From Escherichia sp. ESNIH1 (GTDB lineage Bacteria; Pseudomonadota; Gammaproteobacteria; Enterobacterales; Enterobacteriaceae): a DNA stretch of 64,000 nt. Position 1 is the first letter of the stretch. Every line of letters starts with the position of its first letter. The position numbers and the translations under genes were made by a program. The stretch lies in assembly GCA_002918705.1 (NCBI GenBank), contig PQKR01000001.1, forward strand, positions 712,759 through 776,758. The letters are read 5' to 3'. The notes beneath the pieces are model-generated. The model saw only the letters and a program-made list of their open reading frames with translations. It made no database searches and was not told the DNA's origin. This document shows, piece after piece, positions 7,306 through 17,238 of this stretch.

Positions 7306-9729
7306 ATGTCCGGCTGGCCACGAATTTACTACAAATTACTGAATTTACCATTAAGCGTGCTGGTAAAAAGCAAGTCGATCCCGGCAGAACCTGCCCAGGA
7401 ACCTGGACTCGATACCTCACGCCCTATTATGTACGTTTTGCCTTATAACTCGAAGGCAGACTTGCTGACGCTGCGTGCCCAATGCCTGGCGCACGAGCTG
7501 CCCGACCCGCTTGAACCGCTGGAGATCGACGGCGCGCTGCTGCCTCGCTATATCTTTATTCACAGCGGGCCGCGTGTCTTTAGCTGGTACACGCCGAAAG
7601 AAGAGTCCGTTAAGCTGTTCCATGATTATCTGGATCTCCACCGTAACCACCCGGATCTGGACGTGCAGATGGTGCCGGTATCGGTGATGTTTGGCCGCTC
7701 ACCGGGGCGCGAAAAAGGCGAAGTGAATCCGCCGCTGCGCATGCTGAACGGCATCCAGAAGTTCTTTGCCGTCTCCTGGCTCGGTCGCGATAGCTTTGTG
7801 CGCTTCTCCCCGCCGGTCTCCCTGCGCCGGATGGCCACCGAGCATGGCACAGACAAAATTATCGCCCAAAAGCTGGCCCGCGTAGCGCGCATGCACTTTG
7901 CCCGCCAGCGGCTTGCCGCCGTGGGTCCGCGCCTGCCGGCGCGCCAGGATCTCTTTAACAAGCTGTTGGCCTCAAAAGCCATTGCCCGCGCGGTAGAAGA
8001 CGAAGCGCGCAGCAAAAAGATCTCCCACGAGAAAGCCCAGCAGAACGCCATCGCACTGATGGAGGAGATTGCGGCCAATTTCTCCTATGAGATGATCCGC
8101 CTGAGCGATCGTATCCTTGGCTTTACCTGGAACCGGCTCTATCAGGGCATCAACGTGCATAACGCCGAGCGGGTCCGCCAGCTGGCGCACGACGGTCATG
8201 AGATTGTCTACGTGCCCTGCCACCGTAGCCACATGGACTACATGCTGCTCTCCTATGTGCTCTATCACCAGGGGCTGGTACCGCCGCATATCGCCGCCGG
8301 GATTAACCTCAACTTCTGGCCTGCCGGACCGGTTTTCCGCCGCCTCGGGGCGTTCTTTATTCGCCGTACCTTTAAGGGCAACAAGCTCTATTCGACGGTG
8401 TTCCGTGAGTACCTGGGCGAGCTGTTCAGCCGCGGCTACTCCGTAGAGTACTTTGTCGAGGGTGGACGCTCACGTACGGGCCGTCTGCTGGATCCGAAAA
8501 CCGGCACCCTGTCGATGACCCTGCAGGCCATGCTGCGCGGCGGCACCCGCCCTATCACCCTGGTACCGATCTATATCGGCTACGAGCACGTGATGGAGGT
8601 GGGCACCTATGCAAAAGAGCTGCGCGGCGCAACCAAAGAGAAAGAGAACGTCTTTCAGATGCTGCGCGGCCTGAGCAAGCTGCGCAACCTCGGCCAGGGC
8701 TACGTTAACTTCGGCGAGCCGCTGCCGCTGATGAACTACCTCAATCAGCACGTGCCCGAGTGGCGCGAGTCGATCGATCCGATTGAGGCGGTACGCCCGG
8801 CATGGCTGACGCCGACCGTCAACACCATCGCCGCCGATCTGATGGTGCGTATTAACAACGCGGGCGCGGCTAACGCTATGAACCTCTGCTGTACCGCGCT
8901 GCTGGCCTCGCGCCAGCGCTCGCTAACCCGCGAGCAGCTGACCGAGCAGCTGGACTGCTACCTCGATCTGCTGCGCAACGTGCCCTACTCGCCTGACGCC
9001 ACCGCCCCGGCGGCCAGCGCCAGCGAGCTGATTGCCCACGCGCTGCAGATGAATAAGTTCGAAGTAGAGAAAGATACCATTGGCGACATCATCATTCTGC
9101 CGCGCGAGCAGGCGGTGCTGATGACTTACTACCGCAACAACATCGCGCATATGCTGGTGCTGCCCTCCCTGATGGCGGCTATCGTAACCCAGCATCGCCA
9201 GATCTCTCGCGAAGAGCTGCTGCGCCACGTTGATGTGCTCTATCCGATGCTTAAAGCAGAGCTGTTCCTGCGCTGGGATAACAGCGAGCTGCCAGAGGTG
9301 CTCAACGCGTTGATCGCCGAGCTGGTGCGTCAGGGCCTGCTGGTGGATAAAGACGACCGCCTGTATCTCAACCCGCAGCGCTCCCGTACCCTGCAGCTGC
9401 TGGCGGCTGGCGCGCGCGAGACCCTGCAGCGCTACGCCATCACTTTCTGGCTGCTGAGCGCCAACCCGGCCATCAACCGTGGCACGCTGGAGAAAGAGAG
9501 CCGTACCCTGGCTCAGCGCCTGTCGGTGCTGCACGGGATCAACGCCCCAGAGTTCTTCGATAAGGCCGTGTTCAGTACCCTGGTGCTCACCCTGCGCGAC
9601 GAGGGTTACATCAGCGATACGGGTGATGCCGATCCGGCAAAAACCATGCAGGTCTATCTCCTGCTGGCGGATCTGGTGACGCCTGACGTGCGGTTGACTA
9701 TCGAGAGCGCAACCCAGGCAGAAGCGTAA
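7306..9729 (+). CDS. plsB: Glycerol-3-phosphate 1-O-acyltransferase PlsB
   Basis: Inner-membrane enzyme for the first acylation in phospholipid synthesis: acyl-ACP or acyl-CoA plus glycerol-3-phosphate to lysophosphatidate. The chosen start [11 protein letters not shown] gives about 807 residues, as in E. coli; an in-frame ATG 33 bases upstream has no homology. Acyltransferase block I is HRSHMD (about 306-311), followed by [20 protein letters not shown] and [11 protein letters not shown]. Divergent from dgkA. In E. coli ubiA comes next; here lplA follows 39 bp later. Confidence 0.98.
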   Translation: MSGWPRIYYKLLNLPLSVLVKSKSIPAEPAQEPGLDTSRPIMYVLPYNSKADLLTLRAQCLAHELPDPLEPLEIDGALLPRYIFIHSGPRVFSWYTPKEESVKLFHDYLDLHRNHPDLDVQMVPVSVMFGRSPGREKGEVNPPLRMLNGIQKFFAVSWLGRDSFVRFSPPVSLRRMATEHGTDKIIAQKLARVARMHFARQRLAAVGPRLPARQDLFNKLLASKAIARAVEDEARSKKISHEKAQQNAIALMEEIAANFSYEMIRLSDRILGFTWNRLYQGINVHNAERVRQLAHDGHEIVYVPCHRSHMDYMLLSYVLYHQGLVPPHIAAGINLNFWPAGPVFRRLGAFFIRRTFKGNKLYSTVFREYLGELFSRGYSVEYFVEGGRSRTGRLLDPKTGTLSMTLQAMLRGGTRPITLVPIYIGYEHVMEVGTYAKELRGATKEKENVFQMLRGLSKLRNLGQGYVNFGEPLPLMNYLNQHVPEWRESIDPIEAVRPAWLTPTVNTIAADLMVRINNAGAANAMNLCCTALLASRQRSLTREQLTEQLDCYLDLLRNVPYSPDATAPAASASELIAHALQMNKFEVEKDTIGDIIILPREQAVLMTYYRNNIAHMLVLPSLMAAIVTQHRQISREELLRHVDVLYPMLKAELFLRWDNSELPEVLNALIAELVRQGLLVDKDDRLYLNPQRSRTLQLLAAGARETLQRYAITFWLLSANPAINRGTLEKESRTLAQRLSVLHGINAPEFFDKAVFSTLVLTLRDEGYISDTGDADPAKTMQVYLLLADLVTPDVRLTIESATQAEA

Positions 9730-9736
9730 AGGTGAT

Positions 9737-9761
9737 GCCCGGTAACGCAAGTGTACCGGGC
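9737..9761. repeat. REP-like hairpin at the plsB-lplA junction
   Basis: GCCCGGTA-acgcaagtg-TACCGGGC, a perfect 8-bp stem in the 39-bp convergent gap. It resembles a degenerate REP and may serve as a shared 3' mRNA hairpin. It marks the left breakpoint of the rearranged block. Confidence 0.7.
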
Positions 9762-9768
9762 CTCTCTA

Positions 9769-10785
9769 TTATCTGACCGCCTGCGCTATCCACGCGGACA
9801 GCTCCCGTAACTCCCTCTCCTGCTCCGGAAAATCCCCTAGCAGCGCATCGCACGCCTGCTGCAGACTATCCGCACGATAAGCGCAGCCCTGCAGACGCGC
9901 CGCCAGCGCCTCCAGCGGCGCCGGGTTCAGGCTGTCGGTAAAGATCTGCGCGCGCGTGATGTGTCCTCGCTCGACGTCGAAGTGCAGCTCAACGCCGCCC
10001 CAGGTGAAGCGCTCATCCAGCAGATGGCTGAACGAGGGTGCCTGACCAAAGTTCCACTCCCAGCTGCTCTGACGGGCAAAGGTATCGGCAAAGTTTGGCA
10101 GATCCGGCGTCTTGTCCGGAGAGATAACCTCCGCCGCGACGCGCTCGCCGTAGTGGGCAAAAAAGGCCTCGGTGACCGCCGCGCAGATCGCTTCGTGCGT
10201 GATGCCCGGCAGCAGATCGACCAGGTTTGCCACCCGTCCCCGTACCGAGGTAATGCCCTTGGCCTGGAGCTTCTTTTGGTCAGGGTTAAGGTAGTTCGCC
10301 AGTCGACTTAGATCGGCATTGAGCAGCAGCGTGCCGTGGTGGAAGCCGCGGTCCGGCGTTTCACGATAGGCGGAGCCGGAGACTTTGCGATCGCCCTCCG
10401 GCGTTTTGACCACCAGGTCGTTACGCCCCGAGGCTTCTGCCGCTACGCCCAGCGCGTTGAGGGCGTTAAGCACAATGTGGGTAGAGATAGTTTTGTCATA
10501 CTCCGGCTTGCCGGCCATAAAGGTAAAGCAGGTGTTGCCGAGATCGTGAAATACCGCGCCGCCGCCGCTGCTGCGTCGGGCAAGGCGGACGTTATCCTCC
10601 TCCATGCGCCGGGTATTGCACTCTTTCCACGGATTTTGCGCCCGGCCAATCACCACCGTATCGGCGTTGCGCCACAGAAAGAGCACGCGCTGGGTGGCAG
10701 GCATCTGACGGAAAATTGACTCCTCTACCGCCAGGTTAAACCAGGGATCGTATGAATCAGAGATAAGCAGACGTAATGTGGACAT
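9769..10785 (-). CDS. lplA: Lipoate-protein ligase A
   Basis: Cytosolic enzyme that activates free lipoate with ATP and attaches it to E2 and H proteins. The start [13 protein letters not shown] gives 338 residues as in E. coli; an upstream in-frame Met (10827) is not supported by homology. [12 protein letters not shown] at 70-81 binds lipoyl-AMP, and the key lysine is in [10 protein letters not shown] (K134). The C-terminal accessory domain is intact. It lies beside ytjB on the same strand with a REP between, the E. coli order. Confidence 0.97.
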   Translation of the reverse strand: MSTLRLLISDSYDPWFNLAVEESIFRQMPATQRVLFLWRNADTVVIGRAQNPWKECNTRRMEEDNVRLARRSSGGGAVFHDLGNTCFTFMAGKPEYDKTISTHIVLNALNALGVAAEASGRNDLVVKTPEGDRKVSGSAYRETPDRGFHHGTLLLNADLSRLANYLNPDQKKLQAKGITSVRGRVANLVDLLPGITHEAICAAVTEAFFAHYGERVAAEVISPDKTPDLPNFADTFARQSSWEWNFGQAPSFSHLLDERFTWGGVELHFDVERGHITRAQIFTDSLNPAPLEALAARLQGCAYRADSLQQACDALLGDFPEQERELRELSAWIAQAVR

Positions 10786-10828
10786 GGCAGCTTTCCTTTT
10801 CTTTAATTGCCCCCATAGTAACGACAAA

Positions 10829-10860
10829 GCGGCGCGTATGCCTACCCGGCCTACGGCTCG
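10829..10860. repeat. REP-type element between ytjB and lplA
   Basis: GCGGCGCGTATGCCTACCCGG and CCTACGG carry the REP core CCCGGCCTAC. It overlaps the 3' end of ytjB: the ytjB stop codon TAG is the TAG of GTAGGCC on the minus strand. Confidence 0.7.
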
Positions 10861-11498
10861 CGCTTCTCGCTCTCCCCCTCCTCCGGCACCGAGCGGCTGG
10901 CGGTGAGCAGGAAAGGCGACTGCTGCCAGCGGGTACGCTTGCCCTGCAGCAGCGTGCGGGTCAGCACCACGCCGATTGCCAGCGACAGGAGCAGCATCAG
11001 GCGGAGGATATTTGTGGTATTATCGACCTGTTTCGCTTCGGTCGGTAGGGTATGGGTGTCGAGAGTCAGACGCAGGTAGCCGAGCGGGCCATTTTTCCCC
11101 TGTATGGGTTCAACAATCTGCTGGTTGAAGTAGCCGCCGGCTTTTTTTCCGTCCAGCGCCAGCCGGTCGCGGACGTCGACGCTCTCCCCTGAACGCGCAA
11201 TCAAATCGCCCTGCTCATCGTAGACGCCTGCGTCAAGAATACGGCTCCCTTCAGTGAGCTGGCGCAGGAGCGCGCTAATCGGCTTTTCATCCGGCGTTTC
11301 GCTACGCATCAGCGGCGTGAGGTTCAGGGTCACCTGGTGCGCCAGGGTACGGGCCAGCTCTTCAAACTGGGGGTTACGCGCCCGCTGGTGGCTCTGGCTG
11401 AACCACGATGCCCCCTGCATTAGCGCCACCAAAAGGGCGAGACAGATGAGCACTATTACGGCGCGATGCAGCCGGAATCTCAGTTTTGCGCGGGCCAT
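10851..11498 (-). CDS. ytjB: Membrane protein YtjB (Smp)
   Basis: Inner-membrane protein of uncertain function, historically Smp. The start [11 protein letters not shown] gives about 215 residues, as in E. coli; an upstream in-frame Met at 11564 is not homologous. Membrane segments lie at about 12-32 and 160-182 ([15 protein letters not shown]), with a periplasmic domain between that includes [17 protein letters not shown]. The end differs from E. coli (SEKREP) because the stop falls in a REP element. Divergent from serB. Confidence 0.93.
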   Translation of the reverse strand: MARAKLRFRLHRAVIVLICLALLVALMQGASWFSQSHQRARNPQFEELARTLAHQVTLNLTPLMRSETPDEKPISALLRQLTEGSRILDAGVYDEQGDLIARSGESVDVRDRLALDGKKAGGYFNQQIVEPIQGKNGPLGYLRLTLDTHTLPTEAKQVDNTTNILRLMLLLSLAIGVVLTRTLLQGKRTRWQQSPFLLTASRSVPEEGESEKREP

Positions 11499-11617
11499 AT
11501 TCTTACCTGATGAAAATTTGAGGTTAGCATGTTGCCAGAAGCGATGATTACAAGGTAGCCTCATGCGTTATTTTTACCCGGATGCGTTTGGCCGCACGTG
11601 TTTTTACAGGAGCTTTA

Positions 11618-12589
11618 ATGTCTAACAGTTTAACCTGGCGCGACCTGCCCGAAGCCGTCTCTCAGTGGCCTGGGCTGCCGCTCTCTTTAAGCGGCGACGA
11701 GGTGATGCCGCTCGATTATCACGCGGGTCGCAGCGGCTGGCTGCTCTATGGCCGCAGTCTGGATAAACAGCGCCTGACGGCGTATCAGCGCTCGCTTGGC
11801 GCGGCGATGGTGATCGTCGCGGCCTGGTGCGTCGAGGATTATCAGGTGATCCGCCTGGCCGGCTCGCTGACGCCGCGGGCAACGCGTCTGGCACACGATG
11901 CCGGTCTGGACGTTGCGCCGCTGGGTAAGATCCCGCATCTGCGCACGCCGGGCCTGCTGGTGATGGACATGGACTCTACCGCCATCCAGATCGAGTGTAT
12001 CGATGAGATCGCCAGGCTGGCGGGCACCGGTGAGATGGTTGCCGAGGTGACCGAGCGGGCGATGCGCGGCGAGCTGGACTTTACCGCCAGCCTGCGCAGC
12101 CGCGTCGGCACACTCAAGGGGGCGGATGCCACCATTCTGCACCAGGTGCGCGACGGCCTGCCGCTGATGCCGGGCCTGACCCAGCTGGTGCTGAAGTTAG
12201 AGACCTTAGGCTGGAAGGTGGCTATCGCCTCTGGCGGCTTCACCTTCTTTGCCGACTACCTGCGCGACAGGCTGCACCTGACCGCCGCCGTGGCGAACGA
12301 GCTGGAGATTGTCGACGGCAAGCTGACCGGCCACGTGGTGGGTGACATTGTGGATGCCCAGTACAAGGCGGCCACGCTGCTGCGCCTGGCCCAGGAGTAC
12401 GATATTCCGCTGGCACAGACTGTGGCGATCGGCGACGGTGCTAACGATCTGCCGATGATCAAATCGGCGGGGCTGGGGATCGCCTATCACGCGAAACCCA
12501 AAGTAAATGAGAAGACGGAAGTCACTATCCGTCACGCTGACCTGATGGGCGTTTTCTGTATCCTGTCGGGCAGCCTGAACCAGAACTAA
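11618..12589 (+). CDS. serB: Phosphoserine phosphatase
   Basis: Last step of serine synthesis: O-phosphoserine to serine. HAD superfamily, 323 residues from MSNSLTWRDLPE, preceded by CAGGAGC. The catalytic aspartates are D117 and D119 in VMDMDST; the later HAD motifs are ASGG (in VAIASGGFTFF) and GDGANDLPMI. The 12 codons upstream in frame have no homology. It is followed by radA after 10 bp, indicating cotranscription. Confidence 0.98.
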   Translation: MSNSLTWRDLPEAVSQWPGLPLSLSGDEVMPLDYHAGRSGWLLYGRSLDKQRLTAYQRSLGAAMVIVAAWCVEDYQVIRLAGSLTPRATRLAHDAGLDVAPLGKIPHLRTPGLLVMDMDSTAIQIECIDEIARLAGTGEMVAEVTERAMRGELDFTASLRSRVGTLKGADATILHQVRDGLPLMPGLTQLVLKLETLGWKVAIASGGFTFFADYLRDRLHLTAAVANELEIVDGKLTGHVVGDIVDAQYKAATLLRLAQEYDIPLAQTVAIGDGANDLPMIKSAGLGIAYHAKPKVNEKTEVTIRHADLMGVFCILSGSLNQN

Positions 12590-12599
12590 CGAGGTCAAC

Positions 12600-13982
12600 G
12601 TGGCGAAAGCTCCAAAACGCGCATTTGTCTGTAATGAATGCGGTGCGGATTATCCGCGCTGGCAGGGGCAGTGCAGCGCCTGTCATGCCTGGAACACCAT
12701 CACCGAGGTGCGCGTTGCGGCGTCCCCGACGGTTGCGCGCAACGAGCGGCTGAGCGGCTATGCCGGTAACGCAGGCGTGTCGAAGGTGCAAAAGCTATCG
12801 GAGATCAGTCTGGAAGAGCTGCCGCGCTTCTCTACCGGCTTTAAAGAGTTTGACCGCGTGCTGGGCGGCGGCGTCGTGCCGGGCAGCGCAATCCTGATCG
12901 GCGGTAACCCAGGGGCAGGCAAGTCGACGCTGCTGCTGCAAACCCTGTGCAAGCTCTCCGAAAACATGAAGACGCTGTACGTCACCGGGGAGGAGTCACT
13001 CCAGCAGGTGGCGATGCGCGCCCATCGCCTGGGGTTGCCGACCGCTAACCTGAACATGCTCTCCGAGACCAGCATCGAGCAGATCTGCATGATTGCGGAT
13101 GAAGAGCTGCCGAAGCTGATGGTCATCGACTCGATCCAGGTGATGCACATGGCGGATATCCAGTCGTCGCCGGGCAGCGTGGCTCAGGTGCGTGAGACGG
13201 CAGCCTACCTGACGCGCTTCGCCAAGACGCGCGGCGTCGCCATCGTGATGGTGGGACACGTCACCAAAGATGGCTCGCTGGCCGGGCCGAAGGTGCTGGA
13301 GCACTGCATCGACTGTTCGGTACTGCTGGACGGCGACGCCGACTCGCGTTTCCGCACCCTGCGCAGCCATAAAAACCGCTTCGGCGCGGTGAACGAGCTG
13401 GGCGTCTTTGCGATGACCGAGCAGGGCCTGCGCGAGGTCAGCAACCCGTCGGCTATCTTCCTCAGCCGGGGCGACGAAGTCACCTCCGGCAGCTCGGTGA
13501 TGGTAGTCTGGGAGGGCACGCGCCCCCTGCTGGTGGAGATCCAGGCGCTGGTGGATCAGTCGATGATGGCCAACCCGCGCCGCGTGGCGGTGGGTCTGGA
13601 GCAGAACCGCCTCGCGATCCTGCTGGCGGTGCTGCATCGCCACGGCGGATTGCAGATGGCGGATCAGGATGTCTTTGTAAACGTTGTCGGCGGGGTAAAA
13701 GTCACCGAGACCAGCGCCGACCTGGCGCTGCTGCTGGCGATGGTCTCCAGCCTGCGCGACCGCCCACTGCCGGACGATCTGGTGGTGTTTGGCGAGGTTG
13801 GGCTGGCCGGCGAGATCCGTCCGGTACCCAGCGGCCAGGAGCGTATCTCCGAGGCGGCGAAACACGGTTTCCGCCGGGCTATCGTCCCTGCCGCTAACGT
13901 ACCGAAAAAACCACCGGCCGGGATGCAGGTGTTTGGCGTGAAAAAACTTGCCGATGCGCTAAGCGTCTTTGACGACTTATAA
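12600..13982 (+). CDS. radA: DNA repair ATPase RadA (Sms)
   Basis: RecA-related ATPase that promotes branch migration in recombination and repair. 460 residues from a GTG start (VAKAPKRAF) 10 bp after serB. Zinc finger cysteines C11, C14, C25 and C28; Walker A GGNPGAGKST at 101-110; the RadA-specific KNRFG at 258-262; C-terminal Lon-like domain with SADLALLLAMVSS and GLAGEIRPV. Same length and order as E. coli. Confidence 0.98.
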   Translation: MAKAPKRAFVCNECGADYPRWQGQCSACHAWNTITEVRVAASPTVARNERLSGYAGNAGVSKVQKLSEISLEELPRFSTGFKEFDRVLGGGVVPGSAILIGGNPGAGKSTLLLQTLCKLSENMKTLYVTGEESLQQVAMRAHRLGLPTANLNMLSETSIEQICMIADEELPKLMVIDSIQVMHMADIQSSPGSVAQVRETAAYLTRFAKTRGVAIVMVGHVTKDGSLAGPKVLEHCIDCSVLLDGDADSRFRTLRSHKNRFGAVNELGVFAMTEQGLREVSNPSAIFLSRGDEVTSGSSVMVVWEGTRPLLVEIQALVDQSMMANPRRVAVGLEQNRLAILLAVLHRHGGLQMADQDVFVNVVGGVKVTETSADLALLLAMVSSLRDRPLPDDLVVFGEVGLAGEIRPVPSGQERISEAAKHGFRRAIVPAANVPKKPPAGMQVFGVKKLADALSVFDDL

Positions 13983-14017
13983 TTACCACTACGATTTTGC
14001 AGGAGGCACCGTAATTT

Positions 14018-15250
14018 ATGTCGTCATTTGACTATCTGAAAACCGCCATCCGCCAGAAGGGCTGCACGCTACAGCAGGTGGCGGAGGCGAGCGGCATGAC
14101 CAAGGGCTACCTGAGCCAGCTGCTTAACGCCAAGATCAAAAGCCCCAGCGCGCAGAAGCTGGAGGCCCTGCACCGCTTCCTCGGGCTGGAGTTTCCCCGG
14201 CAGCAGAAAAACATCGGCGTGGTGTTTGGCAAGTTTTACCCGCTGCACACCGGGCATATCTACCTGCTGCAGCGCGCCTGCAGCCAGGTAGATGAGCTGC
14301 ATGTCATCATGGGCTATGACGAGACGCGCGACCGCGCCCTGTTTGAAGAGAGCGCCATGTCGCAGCAGCCCACGGTGCCCGATCGCCTACGCTGGCTGTT
14401 ACAGACCTTTAAATACCAAAAAAATATTCGTATCCATGCCTTTAACGAAGAGGGAATGGAGCCTTACCCGCACGGCTGGGACGTGTGGAGTAAAGGGATC
14501 AAAGCTTTTATGGATGAGAAAGGGATCCAGCCCAACTGGATCTACACCTCTGAAGAGGCCGATGCCCAGGCCTATGAGAAGCACCTCGAGATTGAGACGG
14601 TGCTGATCGATCCGAAACGCACCTTTATGAACATCAGCGGCGGGCAGATCCGCGCTAACCCGTTCCGCTACTGGGAGTACATTCCCACCGAGGTGAAGCC
14701 CTTCTTCGTCCGTACGGTGGCGATCCTCGGCGGCGAGTCGAGCGGCAAATCGACGCTGGTAAATAAGCTGGCTAACATCTTCAATACCACCAGCGCATGG
14801 GAGTACGGGCGCGATTACGTCTTCTCCCATCTCGGCGGCGATGAGATGGCGCTGCAGTACTCCGACTATGACAAGATTGCCCTCGGCCAGGCGCAGTACA
14901 TCGACTTTGCAGTGAAGTACGCCAATAAGGTGGCCTTTATCGATACCGATTTCGTGACCACTCAGGCCTTCTGTAAAAAGTATGAGGGGCGCGAGCATCC
15001 GTTCGTGCAGGCAATGATCGATGAGTACCGCTTCGACCTGGTGATCCTGCTGGAGAATAATACGCCGTGGGTCGCTGACGGTCTGCGCAGCCTTGGCAGC
15101 TCGGTGGATCGCAAAACCTTCCAGACCATGCTGGTCTCCATGCTGAGCGATAACCATATCGATTTTATCCACGTCGAAGAGTCAGACTATGACGGGCGAT
15201 TCCTGCGCTGCGTGGAGCTGGTGAAAGAGATGATGGGCGAGCAGGGATAA
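14018..15250 (+). CDS. nadR: NadR, NAD regulator with NMN adenylyltransferase and nicotinamide riboside kinase
   Basis: Trifunctional protein: represses NAD genes, makes NAD from NMN, and phosphorylates nicotinamide riboside. 410 residues. HTH at about 15-55 (LQQVAEASGMTKGYLSQLL), nucleotidyltransferase motif GKFYPLHTGH at 71-80, ISGGQIR at about 206-212, and the kinase P-loop GGESSGKST at 238-246. It follows radA by 35 bp with GGAGGCACC upstream of the ATG. It is probably the last gene of serB-radA-nadR. Confidence 0.98.
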   Translation: MSSFDYLKTAIRQKGCTLQQVAEASGMTKGYLSQLLNAKIKSPSAQKLEALHRFLGLEFPRQQKNIGVVFGKFYPLHTGHIYLLQRACSQVDELHVIMGYDETRDRALFEESAMSQQPTVPDRLRWLLQTFKYQKNIRIHAFNEEGMEPYPHGWDVWSKGIKAFMDEKGIQPNWIYTSEEADAQAYEKHLEIETVLIDPKRTFMNISGGQIRANPFRYWEYIPTEVKPFFVRTVAILGGESSGKSTLVNKLANIFNTTSAWEYGRDYVFSHLGGDEMALQYSDYDKIALGQAQYIDFAVKYANKVAFIDTDFVTTQAFCKKYEGREHPFVQAMIDEYRFDLVILLENNTPWVADGLRSLGSSVDRKTFQTMLVSMLSDNHIDFIHVEESDYDGRFLRCVELVKEMMGEQG

Positions 15251-15278
15251 AGCCGCTCGCAGTTGACGCTCGCATTGG

Positions 15279-15356
15279 CGGGTGGCGGCTTCGCCTTACC
15301 CGGCCTACAAACCGTGCGAAACCGTAGGCCGGGTAAGCGCAAGCGCCACCCGGCAT
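15279..15356. repeat. Pair of inverted REP elements (BIME)
   Basis: GGGTGGCGGCTTCGCCTTAC and CCGGCCTAC, then GTAGGCCGGGTAAGCGC and AGCGCCACCCGGC. The two REPs face each other in the convergent nadR-ettA gap and may protect both mRNA 3' ends. Confidence 0.92.
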
Positions 15357-15364
15357 TCAGGTGC

Positions 15365-17032
15365 TTACTTAGAAATACGTTTGTACTTGATACGCTTCGG
15401 CTCCAGCGCATCTGCGCCGAGGGTGCGTTTCTTATACTCTTCGTACTCGGTGAAGTTACCTTCGAAGAACTCCACTTTACCCTCGTCCTGGTAGTCCAGA
15501 ATGTGGGTCGCGATACGGTCGAGGAACCAACGGTCGTGCGAGATCACCATCGCGCAGCCCGGGAACTCCAGCATGGCGTTTTCCAGCGCGCGCAGGGTTT
15601 CGATATCCAGGTCGTTGGTCGGTTCATCGAGCAGCAGCACGTTACCGCCAACCTGCAGCAGCTTGGCCAGGTGCAGACGACCACGCTCACCACCGGACAG
15701 TTCGCCTACGCGTTTGCCCTGATCGACACCTTTGAAGTTAAAGCGGCCCACGTAGGCGCGGCTTGGCATCTCGGTGTTGCCAATCTTCATGATATCCAGC
15801 CCGCCGGAAACCTCTTCCCACACGGTTTTGCTGTTATCCATCGCGTCACGGAACTGATCCACGGAGGCCAGCTTCACGGTTTCACCCAGGGTGATGGTGC
15901 CGCTGTCAGGCTGTTCCTGACCGGACATCATACGGAACAGGGTAGATTTACCCGCGCCGTTCGGGCCGATGATACCGACAATCGCCCCTTTCGGTACCGA
16001 GAAGCTCAGATCGTCGATGAGCACGCGGTCGCCGTAGGATTTACGCAGGTTGCTCACCTCAACAACTTTATCCCCCAGACGTGCGCCAGGCGGAATAAAC
16101 AGTTCGTTGGTTTCGTTACGCTTCTGGTATTCGGTGTTGTTCAGCTCTTCAAAGCGGGCCAGACGGGCTTTGCCCTTAGACTGACGGCCTTTGGCACCCT
16201 GACGCACCCACTCCAGCTCTTTCTCAATGGATTTACGGCGGGCCGCTTCCTGAGAGGCTTCCTGAGCCAGACGCTGGTCTTTCTGCTCCAGCCAGGAGGA
16301 GTAGTTACCCTCCCACGGAATGCCTTCGCCACGGTCAAGCTCAAGGATCCAGCCGGCTACGTTATCGAGGAAGTAACGGTCGTGGGTAATGGCCACGACG
16401 GTACCTTCGAAGTCGTGCAGGAAGCGTTCCAGCCAGGCCACGGACTCGGCGTCCAGGTGGTTAGTCGGTTCGTCGAGCAGCAGCATGTCCGGTTTTTCCA
16501 GCAGCAGGCGGCACAGCGCCACACGGCGGCGTTCACCCCCGGAGAGGTTGGCGACTTTTGCATCCCAGTCCGGCAGGCGCAGGGCATCAGCGGCGCGCTC
16601 CAGCTGCACGTTCAGGTTGTGGCCGTCGTGAGCCTGGATGATCTCTTCAAACTTGCCCTGCTGGGCCGCGAGCTTATCGAAGTCAGCGTCCGGCTCTGCG
16701 TACTTAGCGTATACCTCGTCGAGACCTTTCAGAGCGTTAACCACCTCGGCCACGGCTTCTTCAATGGACTCACGCACGGTGTGCTCTGGGTTCAGCTTCG
16801 GCTCCTGCGGCAGGTAGCCGATTTTCAGACCGGGCTGCGGGCGGGCTTCACCTTCGATGTCGGTATCGATGCCGGCCATAATGCGCAACAGGGTGGACTT
16901 ACCCGCACCGTTGAGACCGAGAACGCCAATTTTTGCGCCCGGGAAGAAGCTCAGCGAGATATTTTTCAGAATATGACGTTTCGGCGGAACCACTTTGCCG
17001 ACACGATGCATGGTATAAACGAATTGAGCCAC
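15365..17032 (-). CDS. ettA: Energy-dependent translational throttle protein EttA (ABC-F)
   Basis: Ribosome-binding ABC-F ATPase that gates the first elongation step according to the ATP/ADP ratio; formerly YjjK. 555 residues from a GTG start (VAQFVYTMHRVGK). First P-loop GLNGAGKST at 39-47, second GPNGAGKST near 357; both LSGGE signatures and LLLDEPTNHLD / LLLDEPTNDLD are present. The interdomain arm QKDQRLAQEASQEAARR carries the P-site tRNA motif. An upstream in-frame Met at 17122 has no homology. Divergent from slt. Confidence 0.98.
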   Translation of the reverse strand: MAQFVYTMHRVGKVVPPKRHILKNISLSFFPGAKIGVLGLNGAGKSTLLRIMAGIDTDIEGEARPQPGLKIGYLPQEPKLNPEHTVRESIEEAVAEVVNALKGLDEVYAKYAEPDADFDKLAAQQGKFEEIIQAHDGHNLNVQLERAADALRLPDWDAKVANLSGGERRRVALCRLLLEKPDMLLLDEPTNHLDAESVAWLERFLHDFEGTVVAITHDRYFLDNVAGWILELDRGEGIPWEGNYSSWLEQKDQRLAQEASQEAARRKSIEKELEWVRQGAKGRQSKGKARLARFEELNNTEYQKRNETNELFIPPGARLGDKVVEVSNLRKSYGDRVLIDDLSFSVPKGAIVGIIGPNGAGKSTLFRMMSGQEQPDSGTITLGETVKLASVDQFRDAMDNSKTVWEEVSGGLDIMKIGNTEMPSRAYVGRFNFKGVDQGKRVGELSGGERGRLHLAKLLQVGGNVLLLDEPTNDLDIETLRALENAMLEFPGCAMVISHDRWFLDRIATHILDYQDEGKVEFFEGNFTEYEEYKKRTLGADALEPKRIKYKRISK

Positions 17033-17238
17033 GTTGGACTTCGCCTCTTTTATCGTATGTGAATGGTACTCAAGTGCGGAGTGTAGCCGTTTTTGTGTTC
17101 CAATCCCAGCCAGCTGCATCACGAGTGTTAAATCAGGCCAAAAGTAAAAAAGTGTTCAGCGCGTGGCGGATTAAGTCATGCCTGGTTAGCATGAATGGGT
17201 TATGCGCCAACAAATTTATTTCTAAGGAGAAAGTGCCT

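Noticed and set aside
15263..17062. 599-codon plus-strand open frame
   Set aside because: Antisense to ettA, which is clearly the coding strand; GC-rich codon structure creates the long shadow.
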